A stretch of 64,000 bases of DNA from SG8-30 sp963695085. GTDB taxonomy: Bacteria; Pseudomonadota; Gammaproteobacteria; Steroidobacterales; Steroidobacteraceae. Position 1 is the stretch's first letter. Each line of letters opens with the position of its first letter. Position numbers and translations under genes: made by a program. The stretch lies in contig CAVOFV010000007.1 in assembly GCA_963695085.1 (NCBI GenBank), positions 1 to 64,000 on the forward strand, written 5' to 3'. Positions 17,394-26,736 of this stretch are shown one piece after another. The notes under the pieces were generated by a model. The model saw only the letters and a program-made list of their open reading frames with translations. It made no database searches and was not told where the DNA came from.

Positions 17394-17421
17394 AAACCCG
17401 CGAAACCCGCGACCCGGCACC
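17394..17421. repeat. Right inverted repeat of the RAYT element
   Basis: Exact reverse complement of 16346-16373 over 28 bases. It starts 10 bases after the transposase stop and lies directly before the terminator of the TonB-receptor gene. Confidence 0.9.
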
Positions 17422-17422
17422 C

Positions 17423-17461
17423 AAAAGAAAAGGCCCCTTGCCGGCCTACCGGCAAGGGGCC
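17423..17461 (-). terminator. Rho-independent terminator of the TonB-receptor gene
   Basis: A 13-bp perfect stem (17432-17444 with 17449-17461, GGCCCCTTGCCGG) around a 4-base loop. On the minus strand it is followed by TTTTCTTTT. It sits 20 bases beyond the receptor stop and can also stop the transposase transcript. Confidence 0.85.
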
Positions 17462-17480
17462 GCACACTGGCCGAAGCCCG

Positions 17481-20343
17481 TCAGAACCTGTAGTTCAGGC
17501 CGAGCAGGTACTGCGCGCCATATTCCTGGAAGTCCAGGAGACGCGACTTGTTTTCAGAGTAGGCGACATACGGCTCGTTCGTCAGGTTGTTCACCTGGAA
17601 CAGGATCTGCAACCCATCGAACCTCCCGTCCTGGAACGAGTAGCTGAGCTGCGCGTCCGTAATCATGTCGGCGTCGACGTAGCGAAGCGCACGATCGTTC
17701 GCGAAGTTCGTTACCTCGCCGATGTACTTGGAGCGATAGCGTGTCGCGATGCGGGCGCCAAAGCCATACTTCTCGTAGTACAGCGTCGCGTTCCACACGT
17801 CCTGCGACAGGCCTGGCAGCGGGATATTGGTGCTCGGCACCGAGCTGATCGCACCCTCGACCGTGATGTCGCTCTCGGTGTACGAGTAGCTGACGATGGC
17901 CCCGAAGCCGTCGAGCGCGTCGGAGAACATGTCGAACGGCACGGAAGCCGAGAACTCGAGGCCCCACAGGTAGCCGCCCTGACCGTTGCGCGGCAGCGAG
18001 AAGTTACCGGTCGTCTGCGGCACCACGCCCGGCAGGAAGTACCCCGGCGGGAGGAGCGCCAACAGATCCGAGAAATCGTGGCTGGGGTCGGTCTGGACGT
18101 AGATGTAACTCGACAGGTCCTTGTAGAACCCCGCCGCCGAGACGTAGCCCTTGCCGTCCGCGAAGTACTTCTCGTACGACACGTCGAATGCCCAGGCGCG
18201 CCACGGATCGAGTTCCGGATTGCCACCGCTGCCGCCCGGACGGCCGGTGGCAGAATCGTAGCCGGACTCGTCAGTGGCCTTGAGCTGGTCCATGCGGGCG
18301 CGAGCCAGTTCTCTTGCAAAGCCCACGCGAACCGCCTGGTCGTTCGGCATGATGAACGCCAGGTTGATATTCGGCAGGATGTCCGTGTACGTCTTGCCGC
18401 CAGAGGCCGGCACAACCCCTTCGGCGCTGTTAACCCGGAAGGACGATGAACCCTGGTCCGTGGAGATTACCTGGAAGCCAATGTTCCCCTTCAGGGTCAC
18501 GCTGTCCGAAATGTCGTGGCTAAGGGCGCCGCGCACGAAGCCCGTCACGACCTTTTCCTCGACGTTCCAGTACTTGCCCGCGAGGTACGACAGCGTTTGC
18601 GGACTGCCGTACACGATCGGCTGGAAATACGCGCGCAGCACACCATTCACGTCCACCGCCAGCGCGCTGCCGGTGCCCGCGTAGTTCAGGTTGGTCGGAC
18701 TCAACAGGTACTGGGACTCAACCTGGTAGGCGAGGTCCCCAATGGTGCGAAGACCTGACTCGGGCGATTTCTTGTCCTTGGTACGGTCGCTGTAGTTGAC
18801 ACCGAACGACGTGCTCTCGAACCACCCCATGCTGGCCGAACGCGTCGCGTCGAGCCGGAACGAGGTCAGTTCATCTTCCACGCGCGGGTTCTTGGTGTAA
18901 CCGGATCCATAGATCGTCGGTCCAATTACCACCTGTGTCGGATCGGCGTAGTTCCGCAGGAACGAGAGCGACGGCATGTCGCTGGCGCCGCGCAGCTGGA
19001 ACGTGCCGGTGTCATAGACGTTGCGCGGCGCGTTGCCGTTGGCCGGCAACAGCCGGTATTGTGCGTTGATCTCTGGCTGCAGCTGCTTGCGCGTGGCCTT
19101 CGAGTAGCTGACGTCCGCCGTCATGGACCACTCGTTGTTCAGCCGGAACTGGTTGAGCCAGCCACCCGCGAGGATCTCGTCGTCCGTCGTGAACAGGAAG
19201 TTCCGCGCCAGCGGTACGATGCTGTTCAGCGTGCCGGCGACCACCGTGTCGTTCTCGATCGTCGTACCCGAGTAGCCGAAAACCGAGCCGGCCGGGAAGA
19301 CGCCGTCGCAGCACGGCCCCGGGTAGCCGCCCAGGTTGATTTCGAGGCTGCGCGCGTTGTTCGTCTGTTCCATCGTCGAGTAGTACACGTCGACGATGCC
19401 GCTGTAGCGTGTCGGTCGGCTCGAACTGCAGCGCCGCCATGAAGCCATCACGGACCGTGGAACCCATGTCGGCACGGACCTTCATGCCGTTGGTCGTATA
19501 GTTGCCCGCCGAAACGCCCGGATTGCTGGAGCATCCCCCCACCACGCCGCTGCAGTCGAACACGCCGCCGCCGCCTGACGGGTTCCACGGCTCGTAGGTG
19601 CCGAAGCCACTTGTGGCCAGCGGGGAGTCCAGGTGAGCGTAGCCAAAGGCGAACCCGACCCGCCCGTCCGCGAACTGATCGATGTAGGAGAAGCTCGCCC
19701 GGTAGCCCTGGTCGTCGGAATCGGCACCGAGGTCGTCGTTCGAATTCATCTCGCCGCGGATGTTCAGCACGATCGCCCGCCTGCCGAAGTCGAGCGGACG
19801 GACGGTCCGCAGGTCGATCGTGCCGGCGAGGCCCTGACCGACGAGCTGCGCGTCCGGCGTCTTGTAGACGACGACCTGGTTGATCAGTTCGGAAGGGTAC
19901 TGGTCGAATTCGACGCTGCGATTGTCGCCGGTGCTGACCTGCTCGCGGCCATTCATCAGCGTATTGGTAAAGCCCGGATCCGTGCCGCGCAGGCTGATCG
20001 CGGACGCACGACCCTCGGCACGCTGCGAGGTCAGGCCCGGGAGCCGCGAGATGGACTCGGCGATACTGGTGTCCGGCAGCTTGCCGATGTCCTCGGCGGA
20101 AATCGCCTCGACGATGCTGCCCGAGTCGCGCTTGGCCGCGATCGAGCTTTCAATACTGGCGCGGATGCCGGTGACGACGACCTCCCCGAGTGCCGTAGGC
20201 TGCTGCTGAGCCCAGGCGGCGGCGGGTGTCGCCAGTGCCGCGGCGATGGCGACGGCCAGTGCCCTGCGGCGGGCCGTGGCGATGCCATTGTGTGGCGTTG
20301 TCATTTGAACAGCGGTGAGAGTCTCATGGCTGCGCCTGGTCAT
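17481..20343 (-). pseudogene. TonB-dependent receptor (Xanthomonas/Caulobacter type), frameshifted
   Basis: About 950 residues if repaired. The N-terminal part has a signal peptide (ALAVAIAAALATPAAAWA), a plug domain with GEVVVTGIRAS, ISRLPGLTSQRAEGRASAIS, the TDPGFTNTLMNGRE loop and VVVYKTPDAQLVGQG. The second frame continues the beta barrel and ends LLGLNYRF, the usual C-terminal Phe. The two frames meet near 19405-19425, where EPTDTL breaks off and YSGIVDVYYS resumes in the other frame: one extra base or two missing. The ATG at 20343 has GAGGG seven bases upstream. Its role would be maltodextrin uptake across the outer membrane. Whether the shift is real or a sequencing error cannot be told. 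Confidence 0.85.
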
Positions 20344-20646
20344 TGCACATCCCTCTGGTGATTGATTGAATCGTCCCCTATCAGCGATCCTAGACACGGT
20401 CGTATGCCGTTCGCAACGGGAAAATGGGCTTCCGGTCCATGCAATCGTATGCATGCGGCGGACGGCGGAGAGTTGCGGTTACCGTGGCCCGGGCTGGCCG
20501 GCGCCACAGCGCCGGAACCAGGCAAGCGTTGCGCTGGCGCGACGGTCTGTGAGCATGTCCCGCGCCGTGCCGCCGACGGCAACACAGACGTGCGAACCTG
20601 TCCGGGCTCGCCGGCGGCGCCAACAGGTGCATCGAGGAGGTCAACC
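20344..20646. other. Divergent promoter region of receptor and exported amylase
   Basis: A 303-base region between opposite starts with no gene. It holds the palindrome at 20438-20455 and the leader of the amylase gene, ending in a GGAGG ribosome site. Confidence 0.6.
20438..20455. promoter_or_regulatory. Candidate LacI-family operator, palindrome CATGCA-N6-TGCATG
   Basis: CATGCAATCGTATGCATG has 6-bp perfect arms around ATCGTA. Its inner 14 bases match the site at 12849-12862 in 13 positions. It lies about 95 bases from the receptor start and 190 from the amylase start. Two such close matches in the two divergent promoter regions of one sugar locus argue for a shared repressor, most simply the LacI-type protein at 10157. 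Confidence 0.7.
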
Positions 20647-22491
20647 ATGCGTCGTTCATTCGCTCTCGTCGTGTCCGGGCTGCTGGCCGCGTGGTGTTGG
20701 CCGGCTGCCGGCGGCGGAACTGGCGCTGACGCGGCCGCCAGCGATTTCCGCGCCCGCCTGCCGGAAGACGAGGTCGTCTACTTCCTGCTGCCGGACCGCT
20801 TCGAGAACGGCGACCCGTCCAACGACCTGGGGGGACTGGAGGGTGACCGGCTGGTGACCGGCTTCGACCCGACGTCCAAAGGCTTCTATCACGGCGGCGA
20901 CCTGCAGGGCCTGATGACCCGGCTGGACTACATTCAGTCGCTCGGTGCGACGGCCATCTGGCTTGGCCCGATCTACAGGAACAAGCCGGTTCAGGGCGCG
21001 CCGGGCCAGGAATCGGCCGGCTATCACGGCTACTGGATCACGGACTTCACGACCGTCGACCCGCACTTCGGCACCGACGCCGACATGGCCGCGCTGGTCG
21101 ACGCCGTGCACGCGCGCGGCATGAAGATCTACCTGGACATCATCACCAACCACACGGCGGACGTGATTGCCTACCGCGAGTGCCCGACCAGCGCCTGCCC
21201 CTACCGGTCGCGGGCGGAATACCCGTACGTGACGCGCGGCGATGCGCGCGGCGAGCGGATCAACGACGGGTTCATGGGCGACGATGCGCCGCACCAGACC
21301 GCCGGGAACTTCGCCAGGCTGACGCGCCCGGACTACGCCTATACGCCCTTCGTTCCGGCCGGGGCACGGAACCTCAAGGTGCCTGAGTGGCTCAACGACC
21401 CGATCTGGTATCACAACCGCGGAAACACGACATTCTCGGGCGAGAGTTCGGACATGGGCGATTTCGTCGGGCTCGACGACCTCATGACCGAGAACCCACG
21501 GGTCGTGCAGGGGTTCATCGATATCTTCGGTGACTGGATCGACCGCTACGGCGTCGACGGCTTCCGCATCGACACCGCCAAGCACGTCAACCCGGAGTTC
21601 TGGCAGGCCTTCACGCCCGCCATGCTCGAACACGCTGCCGCGAAAGGCATTCCGAACTTTCACGTCTTCGGCGAGGTATTCACCGACCACGCGGACACGG
21701 CGCTGCTGGCGCGCTACACACGCGCGGCCGGCCTGCCCGCGGTGCTCGATTTCGCCTTTGCCGCCGCGGTACGGGATACGGTGGCCGGCGAAGCGGGCAC
21801 CAGCCAGCTTGCGCGGCTCTTTGCGGACGACGTGCTCTATGAGGGTGGCGCAGCAACAGCGCTCACGCTGCCGACTTTCCTCAGCAATCACGATTTTGGC
21901 CGCTTCGCGCATCTCGTGCGCAAGGAGCGACCGCATGTCAGCGACGACGAGCTGCTGAAACGCGTTGCGCTCGCCCACGCGATGCTGTTGACGCTGCGTG
22001 GGGTGCCGGTGATCTACAGTGGCGACGAGCAGGGTTTCATCGGGCTCGGTGGCGACCAGGCCGCGCGCCAGGACATGTTCCCGAGCAGGGTGGCCTCTTA
22101 CAACGACGACCCTCTGCTCGGCACGAAGGCCACGACCGCGGACAGCAATTTCGACACAGGCCACCCGTTGTACCGGCTCATTGCCGAACTGTCCCGGTTG
22201 CGTAGGCAGCACGCGGCCTTGCGCCGCGGACGACAGGTCGTGCGCAACCATGCGGAGACACCTGGGCTGTTCGCGGTTTCGCGTATCGACCCGCAGGACG
22301 GTCAGGAGATCGTGGTGGCGTTCAACACATCGGACCAGCCGCTGGTCGCGCAGGTGCAGGTTGATTTCATGTCACGTACTTTCGAGCCGCTGCATGGCAG
22401 CTGCAGTCACGAGCCGACGGCGCCGGGTAGCCTGCAGGTATCGCTCGCGGCGCTCGACTTCGTGATTTGCGCAGCGGGCGAAGCACCATGA
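20647..22491 (+). CDS. Exported GH13 alpha-amylase-type enzyme
   Basis: A 614-residue protein with a signal peptide (FALVVSGLLAAWCWPAAG), so probably periplasmic. Family regions are DIITNHTADV (about 164-173), GFRIDTAKH with the nucleophile Asp309, FGEVFT with the acid Glu343 and LSNHDFG with Asp416. The N-terminal YFLLPDRFENGDPSND segment is typical of maltogenic-amylase and cyclomaltodextrinase-like secreted members. It would cut imported maltodextrins in the periplasm. GGAGG precedes the ATG at 20647; a longer upstream frame crosses the operator and lacks a ribosome site. Its stop overlaps the GH97 start by four bases. Confidence 0.92.
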   Translation: MRRSFALVVSGLLAAWCWPAAGGGTGADAAASDFRARLPEDEVVYFLLPDRFENGDPSNDLGGLEGDRLVTGFDPTSKGFYHGGDLQGLMTRLDYIQSLGATAIWLGPIYRNKPVQGAPGQESAGYHGYWITDFTTVDPHFGTDADMAALVDAVHARGMKIYLDIITNHTADVIAYRECPTSACPYRSRAEYPYVTRGDARGERINDGFMGDDAPHQTAGNFARLTRPDYAYTPFVPAGARNLKVPEWLNDPIWYHNRGNTTFSGESSDMGDFVGLDDLMTENPRVVQGFIDIFGDWIDRYGVDGFRIDTAKHVNPEFWQAFTPAMLEHAAAKGIPNFHVFGEVFTDHADTALLARYTRAAGLPAVLDFAFAAAVRDTVAGEAGTSQLARLFADDVLYEGGAATALTLPTFLSNHDFGRFAHLVRKERPHVSDDELLKRVALAHAMLLTLRGVPVIYSGDEQGFIGLGGDQAARQDMFPSRVASYNDDPLLGTKATTADSNFDTGHPLYRLIAELSRLRRQHAALRRGRQVVRNHAETPGLFAVSRIDPQDGQEIVVAFNTSDQPLVAQVQVDFMSRTFEPLHGSCSHEPTAPGSLQVSLAALDFVICAAGEAP

Positions 22492-24527
22492 AGTTCCCAT
22501 TGCATTCAGCGGCGGTGACCATGCTGCTGGCACTGCTGGCCGGCGCCTGCATCGCCGAACCCGTCGCCAGCGTCTCCTCCCCCGGCGGCACGCTCAAGGT
22601 CACGGTAACCCTCAACGGCGAGGGCCGGCCCGGCTATGCGATCGACCGCCTTGGCCAGCCCGTAGTCAGCGAGTCGCGCCTGGGCTTCCTGCTGACCGAT
22701 GCGCCCAAGCTCGAGCGCAACTTCGGGCTTTCGGAGGCCGTTCGGCGCAGTGTCGACGAGACCTGGGAGCAGCCCTGGGGCGAGCGCCGCTACGTGCGCA
22801 ATCACTATAACGAGTTGCGCCTGCGTCTCACGGAGAAGAAGGCGCCGGCACGTGACCTCGACATCGTGTTCAGGGTCTACGACGACGGCGTAGGGTTCCG
22901 CTACGAATTCCCGGACCAGCCCCAGCTCCGGCAAGTGAATATCGCCGACGAGCTGACCGAATTCGCGCTGGTGGAGTCCGCTACTGCCTGGTGGATCCCG
23001 GCGGGCGAATGGAACCGGTACGAGTACCTTTACGAACGCACGCCGCTCGCCCAGCTGGGCCAGGCTCATACACCGGTGACCGTCCGGTCGGCCAGTGGAC
23101 TGCACGTGGCCCTGCACGAGGCGGCGCTGGTTGACTACGCGGGCATGTGGCTGCGTCGCGTCGAGGGCCAGCGGCTGAAAGCCACCCTGGCGCCGTCCTC
23201 CGGGGGCGCGCGCGTGCAGCGCACGGCGCCTTTCGTCACGCCGTGGCGCACCCTGCAGATCGCGGACACGGCGGCCGGTCTGTACATGTCCGACCTGATT
23301 CTCAATCTCAACGAGCCCAACCGGCTCGGCGACGTCTCGTGGTTCAGGCCCTTCAAGTACGTCGGCATCTGGTGGGGCATGCATCTCGACGTGGAGAGCT
23401 GGGCGTCGGGCCCGAAGCACGGCGCGACGACCGCAAATGCGCGACGCTACATAGAATTCGCGGCCGAGAACGGTTTCCGCGGCGTGCTGATCGAGGGATG
23501 GAACCAGGGCTGGGACGGCGACTGGTTTGCCGACGGCAGCGAGTTCAGCTTCACCGAACCCTACCCGGACTTCGACCTGGCGGCCGTCGCCGCCTACGCA
23601 CAGGAGCGTGGCGTACGCCTGATCGGCCACCATGAGACGTCCGGCAACATCGTCCATTACGAGGACCAGCTCGAGGCCGCCCTCGACCTGTACGCATTGC
23701 TCGGCGTGGACAGCATCAAGACCGGTTACGTGGCTGACGCCGGCGGCATCAAGGCACGCAATGCGGATGGGTCCGTCCGGTTCGAGTGGCACGACGGCCA
23801 GGTGATGTCGCGGCACCATCTCAAGGTCGTGACCGAGGCGGCCAAGCGCCACATCGCCATCAACCCGCACGAACCGATCAAGGATACCGGCCTGCGGCGC
23901 ACCTACCCCAACTGGGTGTCGCGCGAGGGCGCGCGTGGCATGGAGTACAACGCCTGGGGCAATCCCCCCAACCCGCCGGAACACGAGGCGAACCTGGTGT
24001 TTACGCGCATGCTGGCAGGGCCCATGGATTTCACGCCCGGTGTCCTGAGCCTCATCGGCCGCAACGGGCAACCGATCCAGTCGACGATCGCGAAACAACT
24101 GGCGAACTACCTTGTGCTGTACAGCCCGATCCAGATGGCCGCGGACCTGCCGGAAAACTACGCGAAGTACCCCGGTCCTTTCCGGTTCATCCGCGACGTG
24201 CCGGTCGACTGGGAAGACACTCGCGTGCTGAACGGAGAAATCGGCGACTACGTGACGATCGCCCGCAAGGATCGCAACAGCGACGACTGGTACCTGGGCA
24301 GCGTCACCGACGAGACTCCGCGCACGCTCAGCGTCAGGCTGGACTTCCTCGAGCCTGGCCGGGCATACACGGCGCAGGTCTATCGCGACGGCGACGACGC
24401 AGATTACAGGGACAACCCGCACGCCATCGTCATCGAGACCCGCCACGTAGCGCATGGCGACCTCCTGGAACTGGTGCTCGCGCCCGGCGGTGGTCAGGCG
24501 ATTCGTTTCGGGGCGGGGTCACGATGA
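22488..24527 (+). CDS. GH97 alpha-glucosidase (SusB-like)
   Basis: A 679-residue protein with an N-terminal hydrophobic export signal (AAVTMLLALLAGACIAE), with a possible lipobox ending AGAC. An N-terminal beta domain (about 25-280) precedes the catalytic barrel, which begins YVGIWWGMHLD and holds EGWNQGWDGDW, IGHHETSGN, INPHEPIKDTG and SREGARGMEYNAW. The Glu residues in NPHEP and GMEY occupy the places of the base and calcium-linked residues of inverting GH97 enzymes such as SusB, so an inverting alpha-glucosidase is likely. The ATG overlaps the amylase stop (ATGA). It would release glucose in the periplasm. Confidence 0.93.
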   Translation: MKFPLHSAAVTMLLALLAGACIAEPVASVSSPGGTLKVTVTLNGEGRPGYAIDRLGQPVVSESRLGFLLTDAPKLERNFGLSEAVRRSVDETWEQPWGERRYVRNHYNELRLRLTEKKAPARDLDIVFRVYDDGVGFRYEFPDQPQLRQVNIADELTEFALVESATAWWIPAGEWNRYEYLYERTPLAQLGQAHTPVTVRSASGLHVALHEAALVDYAGMWLRRVEGQRLKATLAPSSGGARVQRTAPFVTPWRTLQIADTAAGLYMSDLILNLNEPNRLGDVSWFRPFKYVGIWWGMHLDVESWASGPKHGATTANARRYIEFAAENGFRGVLIEGWNQGWDGDWFADGSEFSFTEPYPDFDLAAVAAYAQERGVRLIGHHETSGNIVHYEDQLEAALDLYALLGVDSIKTGYVADAGGIKARNADGSVRFEWHDGQVMSRHHLKVVTEAAKRHIAINPHEPIKDTGLRRTYPNWVSREGARGMEYNAWGNPPNPPEHEANLVFTRMLAGPMDFTPGVLSLIGRNGQPIQSTIAKQLANYLVLYSPIQMAADLPENYAKYPGPFRFIRDVPVDWEDTRVLNGEIGDYVTIARKDRNSDDWYLGSVTDETPRTLSVRLDFLEPGRAYTAQVYRDGDDADYRDNPHAIVIETRHVAHGDLLELVLAPGGGQAIRFGAGSR

Positions 24528-25090
24528 GCCGCTTCCCTTCCCTGCCGGCGCGCCCGGCTCTGGCCGACGTATTCACGCGCTTTCCGGAAGGCGCGCAAGC
24601 ATTGCTTACGTACCACGACGCCATCCTGCGCGGCCCCTCGCCGCTGTCGATCGCCGAGCGCGAGCTGATCGCCGCGTTCGTCTCGGGGCTCAACGCCTGT
24701 GAGTACTGCCACGGCGCGCATCGCATCGTTGCCGAGGTGCACGGCATGGATCCGGCGGTGTTCGGGAAACTCATCGCGGATCCCGCCACCGCTGGCGTGG
24801 ACCCGAAGCTGCTGCCGCTGCTGGCCTACGTGCGCAAGCTGTCCAACGCGCCGGCCCGGGTGACCGATGCCGACGCCGCGTCCGTATACGCCGCCGGCTG
24901 GGACGAACAGGCTTTGTTCCACGCCGTGTCGATCTGCGGGCTGTTCAACATGATGAATCGCATCGTCGAGGGCTGCGGTGTCGTGACCGACGCCGCCACG
25001 CAAGCCGAACAACGCGCGCGCCACGAGTCGCTCAAGGACCAGCCCGACCCGTACCGGTCCTTCGGCCGGCGCATCGGCCTCGATCAATAA
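24524..25090 (+). CDS. AhpD-like / carboxymuconolactone decarboxylase-family protein
   Basis: A 188-residue all-helical protein with the family signature ERELIAAFVSGLNACEYCH, i.e. E-x10-C-x2-C-x3-H (EYCHGAH), as in AhpD-type peroxidase-related proteins, which use the two cysteines for thiol-disulfide chemistry. The later segment FHAVSICGLFNMMNRIVEG is the second helix pair of the fold. The ATG overlaps the GH97 stop (ATGA), so it is co-translated with the sugar genes, an unusual partner. The reason is not visible; it may be a hitchhiker in the transcript. Confidence 0.85.
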   Translation: MSRFPSLPARPALADVFTRFPEGAQALLTYHDAILRGPSPLSIAERELIAAFVSGLNACEYCHGAHRIVAEVHGMDPAVFGKLIADPATAGVDPKLLPLLAYVRKLSNAPARVTDADAASVYAAGWDEQALFHAVSICGLFNMMNRIVEGCGVVTDAATQAEQRARHESLKDQPDPYRSFGRRIGLDQ

Positions 25091-25117
25091 TCCGACGACA
25101 CGCCCCCGGGGAGTTTC

Positions 25118-26494
25118 ATGGCAAGCCTGCACGCCTGGATCACGTCGCTGAATTCCTTCGTCTGGGGTCCGGCCATGCTGGCGCTGATCCTCGGCACCGG
25201 CCTGTTCCTGCAGCTGCGGCTCGGCGCCATGCCCATCCGCCGCATCGGCGCCGGCTTCCGGCTGGTGTGGCGTGGCCGCACGGGCGATGCCGGCGCGCAC
25301 GGCGAGGTCACGCCCTTTGCGGCGTTGATGACGGCGCTGGCGGCCACCGTCGGCGTCGGCAACATCGCGGGCGTGGCAACGGCCATCGCGCTTGGCGGGC
25401 CGGGCGCCGTGTTCTGGATGTGGGTCACGGCGCTGGTCGGCATGGCCACCAAGTACGCCGAGGTCCTGCTGGCCGTGCATTTCCGCGAGCGCGACGAGAA
25501 CGGCCGCTTCGTCGGCGGGCCGATGTACGCCATCAAGAACGGCCTCGGCAGGCGCTGGGCGTGGCTCGGCGGAGCGTTCGCGCTGTTCGGTGGGCTGGCG
25601 GGCTTCGGCATCGGCAACATGGTGCAGGCGAACACCATCGCGGCGGCGCTCGGCGAGTCGTTCGGCCTCGGGTCCGGAATCGTCGCCACCGCGCTGCTGG
25701 TGGTCACCGCGGCGGTCATCCTGGGCGGCATTCGCCGCATTGCCGCGGTGGCGAACCGGCTGGTGCCCGTCATGATCATCGCCTACATCGGCGGCGCGCT
25801 CATCGTGCTGTTCGTGCATGCCGCCGAGGTGCCGGCGGCGTTCCTGCTGATCGTCGACAGTGCCTTCACGCCGACCGCTGCCACCGGCGGCTTCGCGGGC
25901 GCGGCCGTCATGGCCGGCATTCGCTTCGGCGTCGCGCGCGGCGTCTTCTCCAACGAGGCGGGCCTCGGCACGGCCGGCATCGCGCAGGCCGCCGGCCTCA
26001 GCTCGAGCCCGGTGCGCAGCGGACTGGTCGGCATGATGGGCACGTTCCTCGACACCATCGTCGTGTGCACGATGACTGCGCTGGCGATCGTGGCCTCCGG
26101 CGCCTGGACCAGCGGCGAGACCGGCGCGGTGCTCACGCAACTCGCGTTCGAGTCGGCGCTGCCGGGCGTGGGTGGCCAGGTGGTGGCCGTGGCGGTGACC
26201 GTGTTCGCGGTCACGACCATCTTCGGCTGGGCCTACTACGGCGAGCGCTGCTGGCAGTTCCTGCTGGGCGTGAAAGCCATCGTGCCGTATCGAGTGTTGT
26301 GGAGTCTCGCGGCGTTCGTCGGCGCGATCACGCAGCTCGACCTGGCCTGGCAGGTCGCGGACACGCTCAACGCGCTGATGGCGGTGCCGAACCTCGTGTC
26401 GCTGCTGGCACTGTCGCCGGTGGTCGTGCAGCTGACCCGCCAGCAGCTTGCCGAGGCGCTTGCGCCAGCGGCTGGTGAATCGCCGTCGGGGTGA
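25118..26494 (+). CDS. Sodium:alanine/glycine symporter (AGCS family)
   Basis: A 458-residue protein with about 11 helices. AGCS hallmarks are present: GTGLFLQLRLGAMPIRRIG near the start, AALMTALAATVGVGNIAGVA (about 68-87), GPGAVFWMWVTALVGMATKY and FSNEAGLGTAGIAQAA (about 278-293). Members import alanine, glycine or serine with sodium. GGGGAG lies ahead of the ATG. It starts 27 bases after the AhpD-like gene and may be the last cistron of the same operon. Confidence 0.92.
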   Translation: MASLHAWITSLNSFVWGPAMLALILGTGLFLQLRLGAMPIRRIGAGFRLVWRGRTGDAGAHGEVTPFAALMTALAATVGVGNIAGVATAIALGGPGAVFWMWVTALVGMATKYAEVLLAVHFRERDENGRFVGGPMYAIKNGLGRRWAWLGGAFALFGGLAGFGIGNMVQANTIAAALGESFGLGSGIVATALLVVTAAVILGGIRRIAAVANRLVPVMIIAYIGGALIVLFVHAAEVPAAFLLIVDSAFTPTAATGGFAGAAVMAGIRFGVARGVFSNEAGLGTAGIAQAAGLSSSPVRSGLVGMMGTFLDTIVVCTMTALAIVASGAWTSGETGAVLTQLAFESALPGVGGQVVAVAVTVFAVTTIFGWAYYGERCWQFLLGVKAIVPYRVLWSLAAFVGAITQLDLAWQVADTLNALMAVPNLVSLLALSPVVVQLTRQQLAEALAPAAGESPSG

Positions 26495-26736
26495 CGCCGC
26501 CGCGCCAGCGTATCTCGCAGGCTGACCGGCGGGTCCGGTGTGGCGACAGTTGACCCGGTCATGGTGCGCAGCAGCCCAGGCCGTGAACCAGGCGGCGAAG
26601 TGCGGCATACTCATGACCGCATCGGCACGCCATATCGCGGCCATCGAATCGATAATCTCCCGGAGAATTCCATGAACCGTTTGTCGGGCCTGGCGACCGG
26701 GTCACGATCCAGTCCGCGGCACCGGATCCCGACCGC

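Larger units (their letters stand above)
16346..17421 (+). mobile_element. REP/RAYT element: tyrosine transposase between inverted repeats
   Basis: A unit of 1076 bases bounded by a perfect 28-base inverted repeat (16346-16373 and 17394-17421) with the gene for a REP-associated tyrosine transposase in between. It lies between the symporter and the TonB receptor and does not break either coding sequence. Flanking REP palindromes mark RAYT genes in many proteobacteria. Confidence 0.8.

Noticed and set aside
22506..24455. About 650-codon minus-strand frame opposite the GH97 gene
   Set aside because: Antisense to a gene with full family motifs; translation has no recognisable fold and no ribosome site.
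24494..26644. About 716-codon minus-strand frame opposite the AhpD-like and AGCS genes
   Set aside because: Covers two genuine genes and a gap; composition is that of an antisense frame.
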